From positions 248,001-312,000 of the forward strand of contig JAEWOE010000003.1 of the NCBI GenBank assembly GCA_023460995.1: a DNA stretch of 64,000 nt, read 5' to 3'. Below, piece after piece: positions 17,433 to 27,071 of this stretch. The DNA is from Bacillota bacterium (lineage in GTDB: Bacteria; Bacillota_I; Bacilli_A; RF39; UBA660). How positions within the stretch are numbered: position 1 is the stretch's first letter; the number at the start of each line of letters is the position of its first letter. Below the pieces are notes generated by a model. It saw only the letters and a program-made list of their open reading frames with translations, had not been told where the DNA came from and searched no databases. The translations under genes were made by a program, and so were the position numbers.

Positions 17433-19739
17433 ATGTTAGAATTAAAAAAAATAAATAAAAGTTATAAAACTGGTGATTTTATTCAGCACGCATTAAAAAG
17501 TGTTGATTTAAAATTTAGAGAAAATGAGTTTGTAGCTATTCTAGGAGCATCAGGCTCAGGAAAAACTACTTTACTTAATATAATAGGTGGACTTGATAGA
17601 TACGATTCAGGTGACTTAATAATTAATAATAAATCAACAAAGAAATTCAAGAAAAAAGAATGGGATGCTTACCGTAATAATTGTATTGGTTTCATCTTTC
17701 AAAGTTATAATTTAATTACTCATATTAGCGTACTTGATAATATAGAAATGGGTATGACACTTAGTGGTATTAGTCGCCGTAGAAGAAAAGCAAAGGCTTT
17801 AGAACTACTTGATAAAGTAGGTTTAAAAGATCATGCTCATAAAAGACCAAACCAATTATCTGGCGGTCAAATGCAAAGAGTTGCTATTGCTAGAGCTTTA
17901 GCTAATAACCCAAGTATTATTTTAGCTGATGAGCCTACTGGTGCTCTTGATTCAAAAACAAGTATCCAAATAATGGAATTAATTAAAGAAATATCTAAAG
18001 ATAAATTAGTTATAATGGTTACTCATAATCCGGATCTTGCTAACGATTATGCTAATCGTATAGTTGAGTTTAAAGATGGTGAACTTACAAATGATTCTAA
18101 TCCTATAAAAGCTAGTGAAAATAATGGTTCACATTTTAAAATCAAGAAAACAAAAATGAGTTTCTTAACGGCTCTTAATTTATCATTTAATAATATTAAA
18201 ACTAAAAAGGGTAGAACTTTCCTTACTTCATTTGCGTCTTCAATTGGTATTATAGGTATTGCTTTAATCCTTGCTTTGTCTAATGGGTTTCAACTTCAAA
18301 TAGATAAATTTGAGAAAGATACTTTAGCTCAAATGCCAATAGTAATTATGCCACAAGTAAATGTGACTGACGAAGAAACACAAAAAGAGATTATGCAGGA
18401 GCACTCTACTAATGATGAATCTTATAGTGATAAAGAGATAATAACTGCCTTAATTTCTTATGGAAGTATTACTCATAAGAATAAAATTGATATGGATTTT
18501 ATCAATTATTTAGAAGATGTAGATAGTTCTTTAATTGGTGGATTAAGTTATAGTAGAAGTACTAATTTAAATTTACTTATGAAAGATGCTGATAATAAAG
18601 TAACTAACATACAATCTAATTTACTATTTCCACTTCCTGAATCAGTAAGTGGTGAAGAAGATGCAGTAATAACTGATAATTTTGAAGTTATATACGGTAA
18701 AATTAGTAAAGAATATAATGAATTAGTATTATTGGTTAATGCTAATAACAAATTAGATCTTACAACTTTAGAAACACTAGGTTATGATAAAGATGATGAA
18801 GTTTCTTTTGAAGACATTCTTGGTAAAGAGATAAAAGTAGTTTTAAATGATGATTTCTATAAAGCTAATAATAATCTATTTAGTATGGTTAAAGACCTTA
18901 ATGTAGCCTATGATAGTACTAGTTCTATAACATTAAAGATAACTGGTATTATTAGAGGTAAAGAAGGAAATAAATTTGCACAATATAGTGGTACAGGTCT
19001 TTGCTATAAAGAATCACTTATGGATAAAGTTATGAGTATGAATGATAATTCAAAAGTAGTTCTTGCTCAAAAAAACGCTTCTTACAACGTTCTAACAGGT
19101 GCTGAATTTGATTTAGCAACTGAAGAAGGAATAACTAGTAAAAACCAAATGCTTGCTTATCTAGGAGCAAGTAGCGCACCTTCTTATCTTCAAATATTTC
19201 CTAAAGATTTTGATTCTAAAGATGAACTACTTAAATATTTAGATGATTACAATGATAATAAGAATGAAGCAGATAAAATCATTTATACTGATTATGCTGA
19301 AACGATTACTTCTCTTGCTGGTAATATAATGGATGCAATAACAATTGTATTGATTTCTTTCTCAGCAATAAGTTTAATTGTATCTTCAATTATGATTGGA
19401 ATAATAATGTATATTAGTGTTCTTGAAAGAACAAAAGAGATAGGTATATTAAAAGCATTAGGTGCTAGAAATAAAGATATTACTAGAGTATTTAATGCTG
19501 AAACATTTATTATTGGTCTATTCTCAGGATTATTAGGTCTAGGAATTGCAGAATTATTATGCATTCCAGCTAATGCTATAATAAAGGAATTGACTGATCT
19601 TGAAAATGTTGCACAACTTAATATAGTTCATGCACTAGTACTTTTACTGGTAAGTATAACATTAACTTTAATTGGTGGATTTATACCAGCTAAAATAGCT
19701 AGTAAGAAAGATCCAGTTGAAGCGTTAAGAACAGAATAA
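17433..19739 (+). CDS. ABC transporter, fused ATPase and FtsX-like permease
   Basis: A MacB-like fusion: the N-terminal ATPase has Walker A GASGSGKTT (near 36-44), signature LSGGQMQRVAIARA (near 141-154) and Walker B IILADEPTGALD (near 162-173). A first transmembrane helix lies near 262-284, then an extracellular domain of about 340 residues, then three helices near 625-745 with the FtsX-type RTKEIGILKALGARNKDI loop. Relatives act as mechanotransmitters or export peptides, lipoproteins and antibiotics. The substrate is unknown, and the large outer domain suggests work on envelope substrates. No two-component system is adjacent. Probably cotranscribed with tex. Confidence 0.9.
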   Translation: MLELKKINKSYKTGDFIQHALKSVDLKFRENEFVAILGASGSGKTTLLNIIGGLDRYDSGDLIINNKSTKKFKKKEWDAYRNNCIGFIFQSYNLITHISVLDNIEMGMTLSGISRRRRKAKALELLDKVGLKDHAHKRPNQLSGGQMQRVAIARALANNPSIILADEPTGALDSKTSIQIMELIKEISKDKLVIMVTHNPDLANDYANRIVEFKDGELTNDSNPIKASENNGSHFKIKKTKMSFLTALNLSFNNIKTKKGRTFLTSFASSIGIIGIALILALSNGFQLQIDKFEKDTLAQMPIVIMPQVNVTDEETQKEIMQEHSTNDESYSDKEIITALISYGSITHKNKIDMDFINYLEDVDSSLIGGLSYSRSTNLNLLMKDADNKVTNIQSNLLFPLPESVSGEEDAVITDNFEVIYGKISKEYNELVLLVNANNKLDLTTLETLGYDKDDEVSFEDILGKEIKVVLNDDFYKANNNLFSMVKDLNVAYDSTSSITLKITGIIRGKEGNKFAQYSGTGLCYKESLMDKVMSMNDNSKVVLAQKNASYNVLTGAEFDLATEEGITSKNQMLAYLGASSAPSYLQIFPKDFDSKDELLKYLDDYNDNKNEADKIIYTDYAETITSLAGNIMDAITIVLISFSAISLIVSSIMIGIIMYISVLERTKEIGILKALGARNKDITRVFNAETFIIGLFSGLLGLGIAELLCIPANAIIKELTDLENVAQLNIVHALVLLLVSITLTLIGGFIPAKIASKKDPVEALRTE

Positions 19740-19742
19740 TAG

Positions 19743-19782
19743 GAAACAAATGTAAAGAAACAAACATTTGTTTTCTTTTTTT
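19743..19782 (+). terminator. Terminator after the ABC transporter gene
   Basis: AAACAAATG (19744-19752) pairs with CATTTGTTT (19765-19773), followed by a T-rich tail. Confidence 0.75.
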
Positions 19783-19816
19783 CTGTTTTTTGTTATAATT
19801 AAATTAGGTGATAAAA

Positions 19817-20458
19817 ATGAGACTATCAGAATTAAATGTGGATAATTTAAGTGATAATGAAATAGGAAACATTGTTTTTTCGGATATTGAAGAAAATATC
19901 CTTAAAACAGATTTTGCAATTGTATTTGGAAGTTATCAACTACAAGAATATAGGATTAAAAAAGCAATTGAACTTTATAAACAAGGTAGATTTACTAAAT
20001 TAATATTATCAGGTGGTAGTGGCGGAATAAGTAACGAAGCTAACCATAAGGAGACAGAAGCTAAATTAATGAGGGATTATGCAATAGAAAATGGTGTTAA
20101 GGAAGAGGATATTTATATAGAAGAAGAATCGAATAATTCTATAGAAAATGTTATTAATATTATTAATTTATTAGATAATGTAAGAGGAATTAAAAATTTA
20201 AAATCATTAACTTTAATTACATCAGAGTTTCATTTAAAAAGATGTCTAGCAACCTTTAAAAAATATCTCTCAGTAGATATTGATTATAACTTGATTCCAG
20301 CTTACGATGGTTTTACTGATAGTAATAATTGGTTTCTATCAGATGGTTCATGGAATACAGGTAAAAGTCTTATAACATATGAGGCAAGGAATTTAATTAA
20401 TTATGCAAAACAAAATAAGATATATGATTTAGAGATTTGTGCAAGTAAGATAAAATGA
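19817..20458 (+). CDS. YdcF/SanA-like DUF218 protein
   Basis: The start at 19817 follows AGGTGAT. DUF218 landmarks are present: AIVFGSYQLQEYRIKKAIELY near residue 33-53, KLILSGGSGG near 61, an EESNNSIENV segment near 113 and LITSEFHLKRC near 139. Family members (YdcF, ElyC, SanA) bind nucleotides or SAM or influence envelope integrity; the reaction is unsettled. This copy has no membrane segment, so it is the cytosolic type. The trailing WNTGKSLITYEARNLINY tract lies where family members carry a conserved helix. It is followed by nucleotide-related genes at 20527 and 20921. Confidence 0.75.
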   Translation: MRLSELNVDNLSDNEIGNIVFSDIEENILKTDFAIVFGSYQLQEYRIKKAIELYKQGRFTKLILSGGSGGISNEANHKETEAKLMRDYAIENGVKEEDIYIEEESNNSIENVINIINLLDNVRGIKNLKSLTLITSEFHLKRCLATFKKYLSVDIDYNLIPAYDGFTDSNNWFLSDGSWNTGKSLITYEARNLINYAKQNKIYDLEICASKIK

Positions 20459-20526
20459 TTACTAAAGAGCATAGGTATTTTGATATAAATAGATAATAAT
20501 AACTTATCAAACATAGGAGGTACAAT

Positions 20527-20919
20527 ATGAAGAAAGTTGTAATATCAGGAAGTACTAAATTACTTACAGAAGTAGCATACTGGAAAAATAAGTTTGAAGA
20601 AAAAGGATATGAAGTGATCAATTATCCGCACGTAAACGAAGATACTGATTATGATGAGCAGTATAAGAAATTTTATGCTGACATAGAACAGTGTGACATT
20701 TACTTTCTTATGAATGAACGTAAGGGGAACATTGAAGGCTATATTGGTGCTTCAGTATTTGGTGAACTTACATATGCCGTTATGAATAATATTGTTCATA
20801 ACAAAAATATTAAAATACTTATGCTTGATATGCCTTCAGTAGCGCTTTTCTGTCACGAAGAAATAGTTAGATGGATAGATTTAGGGTGGATACATTTTTA
20901 TCGTCAGGAGGAAATATAA
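20527..20919 (+). CDS. Nucleoside 2-deoxyribosyltransferase-like protein
   Basis: A 130-residue Rossmann-like protein with AGGAGG before the ATG. MKKVVISGSTKL at the N-terminus, a D-x-Y-F-L-MN core (CDIYFLMNERKGN) near residue 59, and the GYIGASVFGELTYAV helix with the expected catalytic Glu fit the deoxyribosyltransferase fold and its DUF4406 relatives. Such enzymes swap bases on deoxynucleosides or cleave them from nucleotides. One base separates it from the Nudix gene, so the two are translationally linked and may form a nucleotide-salvage or sanitising pair. Confidence 0.65.
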   Translation: MKKVVISGSTKLLTEVAYWKNKFEEKGYEVINYPHVNEDTDYDEQYKKFYADIEQCDIYFLMNERKGNIEGYIGASVFGELTYAVMNNIVHNKNIKILMLDMPSVALFCHEEIVRWIDLGWIHFYRQEEI

Positions 20920-20920
20920 T

Positions 20921-21487
20921 ATGAATATAAGAAAGCAAATAGAAAATTATAATCCTACAAATGAACAAGAAGAAAATGATAAGAAGATAATATTAACAAG
21001 AGTACTAAATATGGAAGATGATGTTTTAACAAGGGAAAATGAGATTGCGCATTTTACATGTTCATCTTGGATTACAAATAAAGAAAGAAATAAAGTTCTT
21101 ATGATTTATCATAATATATATGATTCATGGGCTTGGACTAGTGGTCACGCTGATGGTGATGATAATTTTCTTCATGTTGCATTAAAAGAAGCAAATGAAG
21201 AGACAGGTCTGAAAAGTATCAAGCCTATTACAGATGATATTATTTCTATTGAAATAGTTACAGTTAATCCACATATGAAAAGAGGAAAATTTGTTTCTTC
21301 ACATCTTCATGTTAATGTCACTTTTTTACTTGAAGCAGATGAAAACGAAGTACTTCGTATTAAAGAAGATGAAAATAGTAATATAGGCTGGTTTACTTTA
21401 AACAAGGCAGTTGAAGCTTCAACTGAACCAAACATGAGAATAATTTATAAAAAATTAAATGATAAATTAAAAAAGTATTCTAATTAA
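20921..21487 (+). CDS. Nudix hydrolase
   Basis: AGGAGG precedes the ATG. The Nudix box (G-x5-E-x7-REUxEExGU) lies near residue 73-95 as GHADGDDNFLHVALKEANEE followed by TGL. The first glutamate is Asp and the arginine is Lys, both conservative; the metal-binding EE pair is intact. The family hydrolyses nucleoside diphosphates linked to other groups; the substrate cannot be told from the box. It is tightly linked to the deoxyribosyltransferase-like gene upstream. The stop codon lies within the terminator stem. Confidence 0.85.
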   Translation: MNIRKQIENYNPTNEQEENDKKIILTRVLNMEDDVLTRENEIAHFTCSSWITNKERNKVLMIYHNIYDSWAWTSGHADGDDNFLHVALKEANEETGLKSIKPITDDIISIEIVTVNPHMKRGKFVSSHLHVNVTFLLEADENEVLRIKEDENSNIGWFTLNKAVEASTEPNMRIIYKKLNDKLKKYSN

Positions 21488-21500
21488 GAATACTTTTTAT
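21470..21500 (+). terminator. Terminator overlapping the Nudix stop codon
   Basis: AAAAGTATTCT (21471-21481) pairs with AGAATACTTTT (21487-21497), followed by T. Confidence 0.85.
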
Positions 21501-21526
21501 GTTATACTAATATAGTAGGTGAGTGT

Positions 21527-22327
21527 ATGACGTATATACAAATTTTATTAGTTTTATCAATATTACCGATTTGGATTGTAGGTTATATAATATATAGAAA
21601 CGATAAAGTTGAAAAAGAATCTTTTGGATTACTAAGTAAGCTTTTCTTTGGTGGAATAGGTGCAGTTGTAATGACTTTAGTTATTACAATTATAATTAAC
21701 TTTTTTATTCCAGTTTTTAATAATACAGATTCTTTAGATTTAATTCAGTTAATACCATATTGTTTTATAGTAATTGGATTAGTAGAAGAAGGTAGTAAAT
21801 GGGTAATGCTTAAAGGTATTACTTGGAAAAATAAAGAGTTTAATTATATATATGATGCTATTGTATATGCTGTATTTGTATCACTTGGATTTGCAGCTTT
21901 AGAGAATATAATATATGTGTTAAGTGGCGGAATTACAACAGCCATAACGAGATCAATTTTTTCAATACCAGGGCATACATTCTTTGGTGTTTTTATGGGT
22001 TATTATTATGGCTTAGCTAAACAGGCTGAGATAAATGGTAATATGAAACTAAAACAAAAAAATATGGTTTTAAGTATAATTATGCCTACTTTATTACATG
22101 GTATTTTTGACTATTGTCTATTTTCTCTTGAACCTTTATTATTGATTTTATATTTTGTTTTTATCATATTATTATATGTAAAGGGATTTAAGAAATTTAA
22201 ACAACTAAAGAATATTCAAATAAGTTTTTTACGTGGAATACCAAACAAAAAATATTTTTGTCCTAGTTGTGGTACAGAAATAACTTCTAATTATTGTTAT
22301 AATTGTGGATATAAAAAACAAATTTAA
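21527..22327 (+). CDS. PrsW-family intramembrane protease with C-terminal zinc ribbon
   Basis: PrsW-type membrane proteases cut membrane-bound regulators; in Bacillus subtilis PrsW cleaves anti-sigma factor RsiW. Here the family motifs are complete: LVEEGSKW near 84-91, GFAALENI near 123-130, GHTFFG near 150, and LLHGIFD near 184-190. About seven membrane helices are seen. The last 25 residues form a zinc ribbon (CPSCG and CYNCG), an addition found in some Firmicute members that may bind a partner. No anti-sigma factor gene is adjacent, so its target is unknown. AGGTGAG precedes the ATG. Confidence 0.85.
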   Translation: MTYIQILLVLSILPIWIVGYIIYRNDKVEKESFGLLSKLFFGGIGAVVMTLVITIIINFFIPVFNNTDSLDLIQLIPYCFIVIGLVEEGSKWVMLKGITWKNKEFNYIYDAIVYAVFVSLGFAALENIIYVLSGGITTAITRSIFSIPGHTFFGVFMGYYYGLAKQAEINGNMKLKQKNMVLSIIMPTLLHGIFDYCLFSLEPLLLILYFVFIILLYVKGFKKFKQLKNIQISFLRGIPNKKYFCPSCGTEITSNYCYNCGYKKQI

Positions 22328-22383
22328 CTAATATTAAAAGTATGGTATAATACTATTTACGAAGTATAGAAAGAAGGATTAAT

Positions 22384-23085
22384 ATGGGCGGATATTATGA
22401 AATAATGTATGGTGATATCTTTACTTGGGGACTTGCAATAATAGGTTTTATTATTGTAATTTGGGCTCAAGCAAAAGTTAGTTCAGCATACGGTAAATAT
22501 AAAAAAGTTAAAATAAGTAAAGAAATTGATGGTAGAGAAGCAGCAAGATTAATACTAGAAAAGAATAATCTAGATATATATGTTGTTGAAACTCCAGGAG
22601 AACTTACTGATCACTATGATCCATCAAGAAAGGTAGTAAAACTATCTCCATCTATTTTTAGAGATAATACAGTTGCAGCAGTTGCAGTAGCAGCTCATGA
22701 ATGTGGTCATGCACTTCAAGATAAAGAAGGATATGTTTTCATGCGTATTAGAGCATCTCTAGTTCCAGTAGTTAACTTCATAAGTTATGCTGGTTATATA
22801 GCCATGTTTATATCAATATTTGCAGGTGTTATGCAATACTTTATGATAGGTATTATTATGGTTGTTGCAACTTTAGTATTTCAATTTATAACTCTTCCAG
22901 TTGAACTTGATGCTTCTAAAAGAGCATTATTACAACTACAAGAATTAAATATTGTATCTAAGGAAGAATTACCAAAAGCAAAAGAAGTACTTGATGCAGC
23001 AGCAATGACTTATATAGCTGGAACAATAGCATCATTTTTACAACTTATAAGGTTAATACTTTTATTTAACCGCGATAGAGATTAA
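22384..23085 (+). CDS. YugP-type membrane zinc metallopeptidase
   Basis: A 233-residue membrane protein of the Zn_peptidase_2 family (YugP). It has an N-terminal helix near 10-28, the HEXXH motif AAHECGHALQ near residue 102-111, two or three helices near 120-180 and the VELDASKRAL motif supplying the third ligand region. Some homologues are known as membrane proteases, but the substrate of this one is unknown. AAGGATTAAT precedes the ATG. It lies downstream of prsW with only 56 bases between, so two membrane proteases are neighbours and may be cotranscribed. Confidence 0.88.
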   Translation: MGGYYEIMYGDIFTWGLAIIGFIIVIWAQAKVSSAYGKYKKVKISKEIDGREAARLILEKNNLDIYVVETPGELTDHYDPSRKVVKLSPSIFRDNTVAAVAVAAHECGHALQDKEGYVFMRIRASLVPVVNFISYAGYIAMFISIFAGVMQYFMIGIIMVVATLVFQFITLPVELDASKRALLQLQELNIVSKEELPKAKEVLDAAAMTYIAGTIASFLQLIRLILLFNRDRD

Positions 23086-23107
23086 GAACTGTTATAGCAG
23101 TTCTTTT
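23083..23107 (+). terminator. Terminator after the YugP-type gene
   Basis: AAGAACTG (23084-23091) pairs with CAGTTCTT (23098-23105). The trailing T-run is short. Confidence 0.6.
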
Positions 23108-23276
23108 CATTTAAATATTTCTATAAATATTTTTTTTATTTATAGTAAATTAAAGAAATAGTAAAGAATACTTATTGTCTAATTATTAATGATATAATTA
23201 TTAAAACAATCATATATATCATCTGTCTCCTGTCAATCATAATAACTTAAAAGCTAACAGAAAATCTTTAAACTAT

Positions 23277-23322
23277 TTGACATATAGGAACATTATTTAT
23301 TGAATAATGTTATCTTTTTTTG
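23277..23322 (+). terminator. Orphan hairpin terminator or attenuator upstream of the 23361 gene
   Basis: AACATTATT (23289-23297) pairs with AATAATGTT (23303-23311), followed by ATCTTTTTTT. There is no reading frame upstream of it within the gap, so it ends an untranslated RNA or acts as an attenuator for the metallopeptidase gene that starts 40 bp later. A possible -10 (TATAAT) lies at 23193-23198. Confidence 0.5.
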
Positions 23323-23360
23323 TATAATATAATAAGTATAGTATAGGAGGGTATCATTTC

Positions 23361-24197
23361 ATGACAAAGACTGAAACTGATTCTTTTAAAACTGAAATAA
23401 TTGAATATGTTAAAATGATATACTCCCTAATATTAGCGGATTATGAGGATGTATTATCAGAAGAAAGTAAAAGAATAATTAATAATTTTAATTATGATGA
23501 AGATATAGTTATAGATGAAGGCGGAATATTCTCCAAAGGTCCAGGTAGATGGGAGAATAGAACAAACAAATTACATTTATCACCTGAACTTTTTTATAAA
23601 ACAACTTATAAAAGGGGAATGGAAGTTGAAGTTGACCATTTGCCAATTGAGGATATCTTACAAAAATTAAAGAATAGTTCAAAAGAAGCTTTTTCTGGTG
23701 AAGAACTTGCTAATTTAGTAAGACAAAAAAACTTAACACATCTTGATATTACCAAAGGTGTTGTCATTCATGAGATATTTCATTCTATTATTCATATGAA
23801 ATCTGATGAAGAGGTATTTTCTATAAATTATGATGGAAAATTATATGACTGCCGTGGTGTAAAAGGTGAACTATTAGATGAAGGTTTAGTAGAATACTAC
23901 GCTAGAAAGTTTGCTGATGCGCATAATCTATTTCTTTTTCCTAGTATTCCATATCAGAATAATGTTGAATATGCAAGAATGGTAGAAAAGAAAATAGGTA
24001 AGAATACTAATAAGCTAGTATTTAATGGTAATTATAAGACAGTCCTTAACTATATACATGAACCAGACTTCTTAGAGAAATATCATATACTGGAAAATGA
24101 TTGGCTACAAACAAGAATAATCGACCGTTTAAAAACTGCTAAGTCAAAGACTAATTTTTATGATTTTGGTGAAGTAGAAGAATTGGAACTCGCATAA
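23361..24197 (+). CDS. HEXXH metallopeptidase-like hypothetical protein
   Basis: A 278-residue protein without signal or membrane segments. VVIHEIFHSIIH near residue 133-144 is a zinc-binding HEXXH, and LLDEGLVEYYARKFAD near 171-186 gives a gluzincin-like third ligand (Glu) at the usual spacing. It belongs to no family I can name. AGGAGGGT lies before the ATG. It follows the prsW and YugP-type genes, making three metallo- or membrane-protease-like genes in a row, but it has its own leader with a hairpin at 23289-23311. It may be an accessory toxin-like or phage-type peptidase; its target is unknown. Confidence 0.6.
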   Translation: MTKTETDSFKTEIIEYVKMIYSLILADYEDVLSEESKRIINNFNYDEDIVIDEGGIFSKGPGRWENRTNKLHLSPELFYKTTYKRGMEVEVDHLPIEDILQKLKNSSKEAFSGEELANLVRQKNLTHLDITKGVVIHEIFHSIIHMKSDEEVFSINYDGKLYDCRGVKGELLDEGLVEYYARKFADAHNLFLFPSIPYQNNVEYARMVEKKIGKNTNKLVFNGNYKTVLNYIHEPDFLEKYHILENDWLQTRIIDRLKTAKSKTNFYDFGEVEELELA

Positions 24198-24220
24198 TAG
24201 AGTTATCAACTCTTTTTTTA
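24197..24220 (+). terminator. Terminator after the 23361 gene
   Basis: AGAGTT (24199-24204), ATC, AACTCT (24208-24213), then seven T. Confidence 0.8.
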
Positions 24221-24252
24221 TGTTATAATAATTATAGAAAAGTGGGTGCTAT

Positions 24253-25161
24253 ATGAGGAATATTGTTTATAAGGTTGCAGAAGATTTTGACATAAAAAAA
24301 AATTATAAACTTTTTCGACTTTTTCAAAAGGTAGTTAATCCTACTTTAAATAAAAAAAAGAAATTCCAAGATATTAAAATTAAATTAGAAGATAGGAATG
24401 TACCAGTAAGAATATTTAATCCTTTTAATGATGGAAAAAAACACAAAGTTATTATATTTATTCATGGTGGAGGCTGGATAGCGGGCAGCGTTGATACATA
24501 TACTAATATATGTTATGACATGGCTAAAAGAACAAATAGAGTAGTTATTTCTATTGAATATCGCCTTGCACCAGAAAATCCTTTTCCAGCAGGTTTTAAT
24601 GATTGTTATGATGTGATTAATTTTATATACAAAAACATATTATCTATGGATATAGAAAAAAAGGATATTGCTATTATTGGAGATTCTGCTGGTGGAAATT
24701 TAGCAGCAGCAGTGTGCCAAAGAGCACTTGATGAAAAAACATTTAAAGTATCAAAGCAAATCCTTTTATATCCAGCTTTACAAACTGATTATAGTGAAAA
24801 TTCTAAATATAAATCAGTAATAGAAAAAGGTAGTAATTATATAATAACAAGAATACAGTTATGTGATTTTATAAGTCATTATATTATTAATCCTAATGAC
24901 TTATTAAATCCATACATCGCTCCTTTAGAATCGAATCATTTATTTGGACTGCCGAAAACACTTATTATAGTAGCAGAAAATGATCCACTTCGTGATGAAG
25001 GAATTGCTTATTATAGGAAACTAAAGTCACACTTTGTTAAAAGTAAATATTATGTCTTTATGGGTGCTAATCATGGTTTTTTAACGAACATACTTGACAA
25101 AAAATATACTAACTTAGCATATGAAAAGATTATAGAATTTTTAGGAGATGAATATGAATAA
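24253..25161 (+). CDS. Alpha/beta hydrolase, hormone-sensitive-lipase-type esterase
   Basis: The protein hydrolyses esters. The oxyanion motif HGGGW is near residue 71-75, the nucleophile elbow GDSAGGN is near 142-148 with Ser144, the acid lies in AENDPLRDEG near 243, and the His in GANHGF near 273. No signal peptide, so it is cytosolic. GGGTG precedes the ATG. Its last eight bases overlap the start of the acyltransferase gene, which makes a coupled operon with the 25154 and 26391 genes, a combination that I recall recurring in Firmicutes. The pairing suggests making and breaking of one ester or acyl group. Confidence 0.85.
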   Translation: MRNIVYKVAEDFDIKKNYKLFRLFQKVVNPTLNKKKKFQDIKIKLEDRNVPVRIFNPFNDGKKHKVIIFIHGGGWIAGSVDTYTNICYDMAKRTNRVVISIEYRLAPENPFPAGFNDCYDVINFIYKNILSMDIEKKDIAIIGDSAGGNLAAAVCQRALDEKTFKVSKQILLYPALQTDYSENSKYKSVIEKGSNYIITRIQLCDFISHYIINPNDLLNPYIAPLESNHLFGLPKTLIIVAENDPLRDEGIAYYRKLKSHFVKSKYYVFMGANHGFLTNILDKKYTNLAYEKIIEFLGDEYE

Positions 25162-26416
25162 AAGAAACAATAAGTGGTATAAATTAGATAATGCTGCAAA
25201 GATATTTCCTCCAACTACAAACAAATATGACACCAAAACTTTTAGATTTTCAGTTTCATTAAAAGATGAAGTAGATGGTGAAATTCTTCAAAATGCTTTA
25301 GATAGTACGATACTTAATTTTCCGATATTTTTATCGACACTTAAACGCGGTTTTTTTTGGTATTACTTAGAAGAAACAGATATAAAACCAAAAGTTACTA
25401 AAGAAGACACTTTACCTTGTGATTATATGGAAGATGGTATCTTGTTTAGAGTATCATATTATAAAAAAAGAATAAGTTTAGAAGTCAGTCATGCTCTTAC
25501 TGATGGTACAGGAACAGAAATTTTTCTTAAAAGTTTAACGGCTAATTATTTAGAAAAAAAGTATGGAGTTAAGACAAACGAAGTATTAGATACTAGCAGT
25601 ACTAATGAAAAAAGTATAGACAGTTTTAATAAATATTATAAGAAAAAGAAAAAGACAATCTATGAAAAAAGAACAAAATCATATCATATAAAAGGAAGAA
25701 TATATCCAGAAGATCATATTAAGATAATTGAAGGTTTAATGTCCGTAAAAGATGTACTTACTTTATCTAAAAGTTATAACACAACTTTAACGGTATATTT
25801 GGTTAGCGTTCTTATCGAAAGTATAGGTTTAAATATGTCAATAAAAGATAGAAAAAATCCTATATATATTACAGTTCCTGTTAATTTAAGAAAGTATTTT
25901 CCTTCTGATACTGTGAGAAATTTCTTTAATACTGTATCAATTATATACACAATAGGTGAAGAAATAGATTTTAGTGATATTATTCAGTCTGTTGATATGC
26001 AATTTAAGAAAAATTTAACTAAAGAAGTATTAAATGAAAAGATGAACTCTCTGGCGGAATTAGAAAAAATGTTTGTTATTAGGTTAGTACCAGTGTTTAT
26101 AAAGGATATTGTATTAAAATATGCTTATAAGATTAATAGAAAATTTCATACTATGACTTTATCTAATGTTGGGATTATATCTATGCCAAAAGAGTTTAGT
26201 GGTTACATTGAATATTTTGATGTCTTCGCAAGTACTGATGGTACTCAGGTATGCTTGTGTACTTATGAAGATAAGTTAGTGATATCTTTTACTTCTCATT
26301 TTGTAAATGCTGATATAGAAAAGAATTTCTTTAGAAAACTAAGTTCTAATAATGTAAATATTCAAATAAATACTAATATTGTGGAGGAAAATGAAGACGA
26401 TGAAGAAGTGTTATAA
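25154..26416 (+). CDS. Alcohol O-acetyltransferase/condensation-domain-like protein
   Basis: A 420-residue protein of the chloramphenicol-acetyltransferase/condensation fold. The active-site motif HxxxDG appears as SHALTDGTG near residue 111-119, and a late structural motif around LSNVGIISMP near 337 matches the condensation-like fold. The N-terminus NKWYKLDNAAKIFPPTT is typical of the bacterial AATase-like group. It would transfer an acyl group to an alcohol or amine; the substrate is unknown. The start at 25154 follows AGGAGATG and overlaps the hydrolase gene. It overlaps the next gene by 26 bases. Confidence 0.8.
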   Translation: MNKRNNKWYKLDNAAKIFPPTTNKYDTKTFRFSVSLKDEVDGEILQNALDSTILNFPIFLSTLKRGFFWYYLEETDIKPKVTKEDTLPCDYMEDGILFRVSYYKKRISLEVSHALTDGTGTEIFLKSLTANYLEKKYGVKTNEVLDTSSTNEKSIDSFNKYYKKKKKTIYEKRTKSYHIKGRIYPEDHIKIIEGLMSVKDVLTLSKSYNTTLTVYLVSVLIESIGLNMSIKDRKNPIYITVPVNLRKYFPSDTVRNFFNTVSIIYTIGEEIDFSDIIQSVDMQFKKNLTKEVLNEKMNSLAELEKMFVIRLVPVFIKDIVLKYAYKINRKFHTMTLSNVGIISMPKEFSGYIEYFDVFASTDGTQVCLCTYEDKLVISFTSHFVNADIEKNFFRKLSSNNVNIQINTNIVEENEDDEEVL

Positions 26417-27062
26417 ATGTAATGTTACTGTTAATTCAAGTCTTAGTAAATGTCCATTATGCCAAAATGAAATAGAACATGGCAAGTCAAAAGAATGTGT
26501 TTTCCCAATAATACCTACTATTTACAAAAAACACAAGTTATTATACAAGATCCTTTCTTTTATTTCATTATTTGGAGCAGTAATATGCTTCGCAATAAAT
26601 GGTATGGTTAGTAAAGAAATTAGTTGGTCATGGTTTGTAATAGGTGGAATATTGTGTTTTTGGATAACATTAATTATCGCAATAAAAAGAAGAAATCATT
26701 TTATGAAGTTATTATTTACAGAATTTAATTTAGTTGTTCTAATAACATTATTATGGGATTACTTTACTGGATGGCATCTATGGTCAATTAATTTTGTCCT
26801 TCCATTCACATGTATTTCATATATTATAGCTATGTTTATAATGCGTACTTTCTTTAAATATTATATAAAAGATCATATTATTTATATAACCATTAATTGC
26901 TTAATTGGGATAATTCCTTTATTTCTAATATTATTTAATATAGTAACGATAAAATGGCCTTCAGTTATTTCTATATTATTAAGCATATTTATGGTTTTAT
27001 TACTTGCGATATTTAATAGGAAAAGTTTTACAAAAGAGCTAACAAGAAGATTTCATTTTTAG
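26391..27062 (+). CDS. Zinc-ribbon membrane protein (DUF6320-like)
   Basis: GGAGG precedes the ATG at 26391 by three bases; a second ATG at 26400 is also possible. The N-terminus carries a zinc ribbon (CYKCNVTVN, CPLCQNEIE), followed by about six or seven membrane helices from residue 55 on. I recall proteins of this layout (DUF6320-like) beside the hydrolase/acyltransferase pair in Firmicutes; the function is unknown. I infer a membrane partner that passes or receives the acylated product. It overlaps the acyltransferase gene, which implies coupled translation. Confidence 0.7.
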   Translation: MKTMKKCYKCNVTVNSSLSKCPLCQNEIEHGKSKECVFPIIPTIYKKHKLLYKILSFISLFGAVICFAINGMVSKEISWSWFVIGGILCFWITLIIAIKRRNHFMKLLFTEFNLVVLITLLWDYFTGWHLWSINFVLPFTCISYIIAMFIMRTFFKYYIKDHIIYITINCLIGIIPLFLILFNIVTIKWPSVISILLSIFMVLLLAIFNRKSFTKELTRRFHF

Positions 27063-27071
27063 GGGAATATT

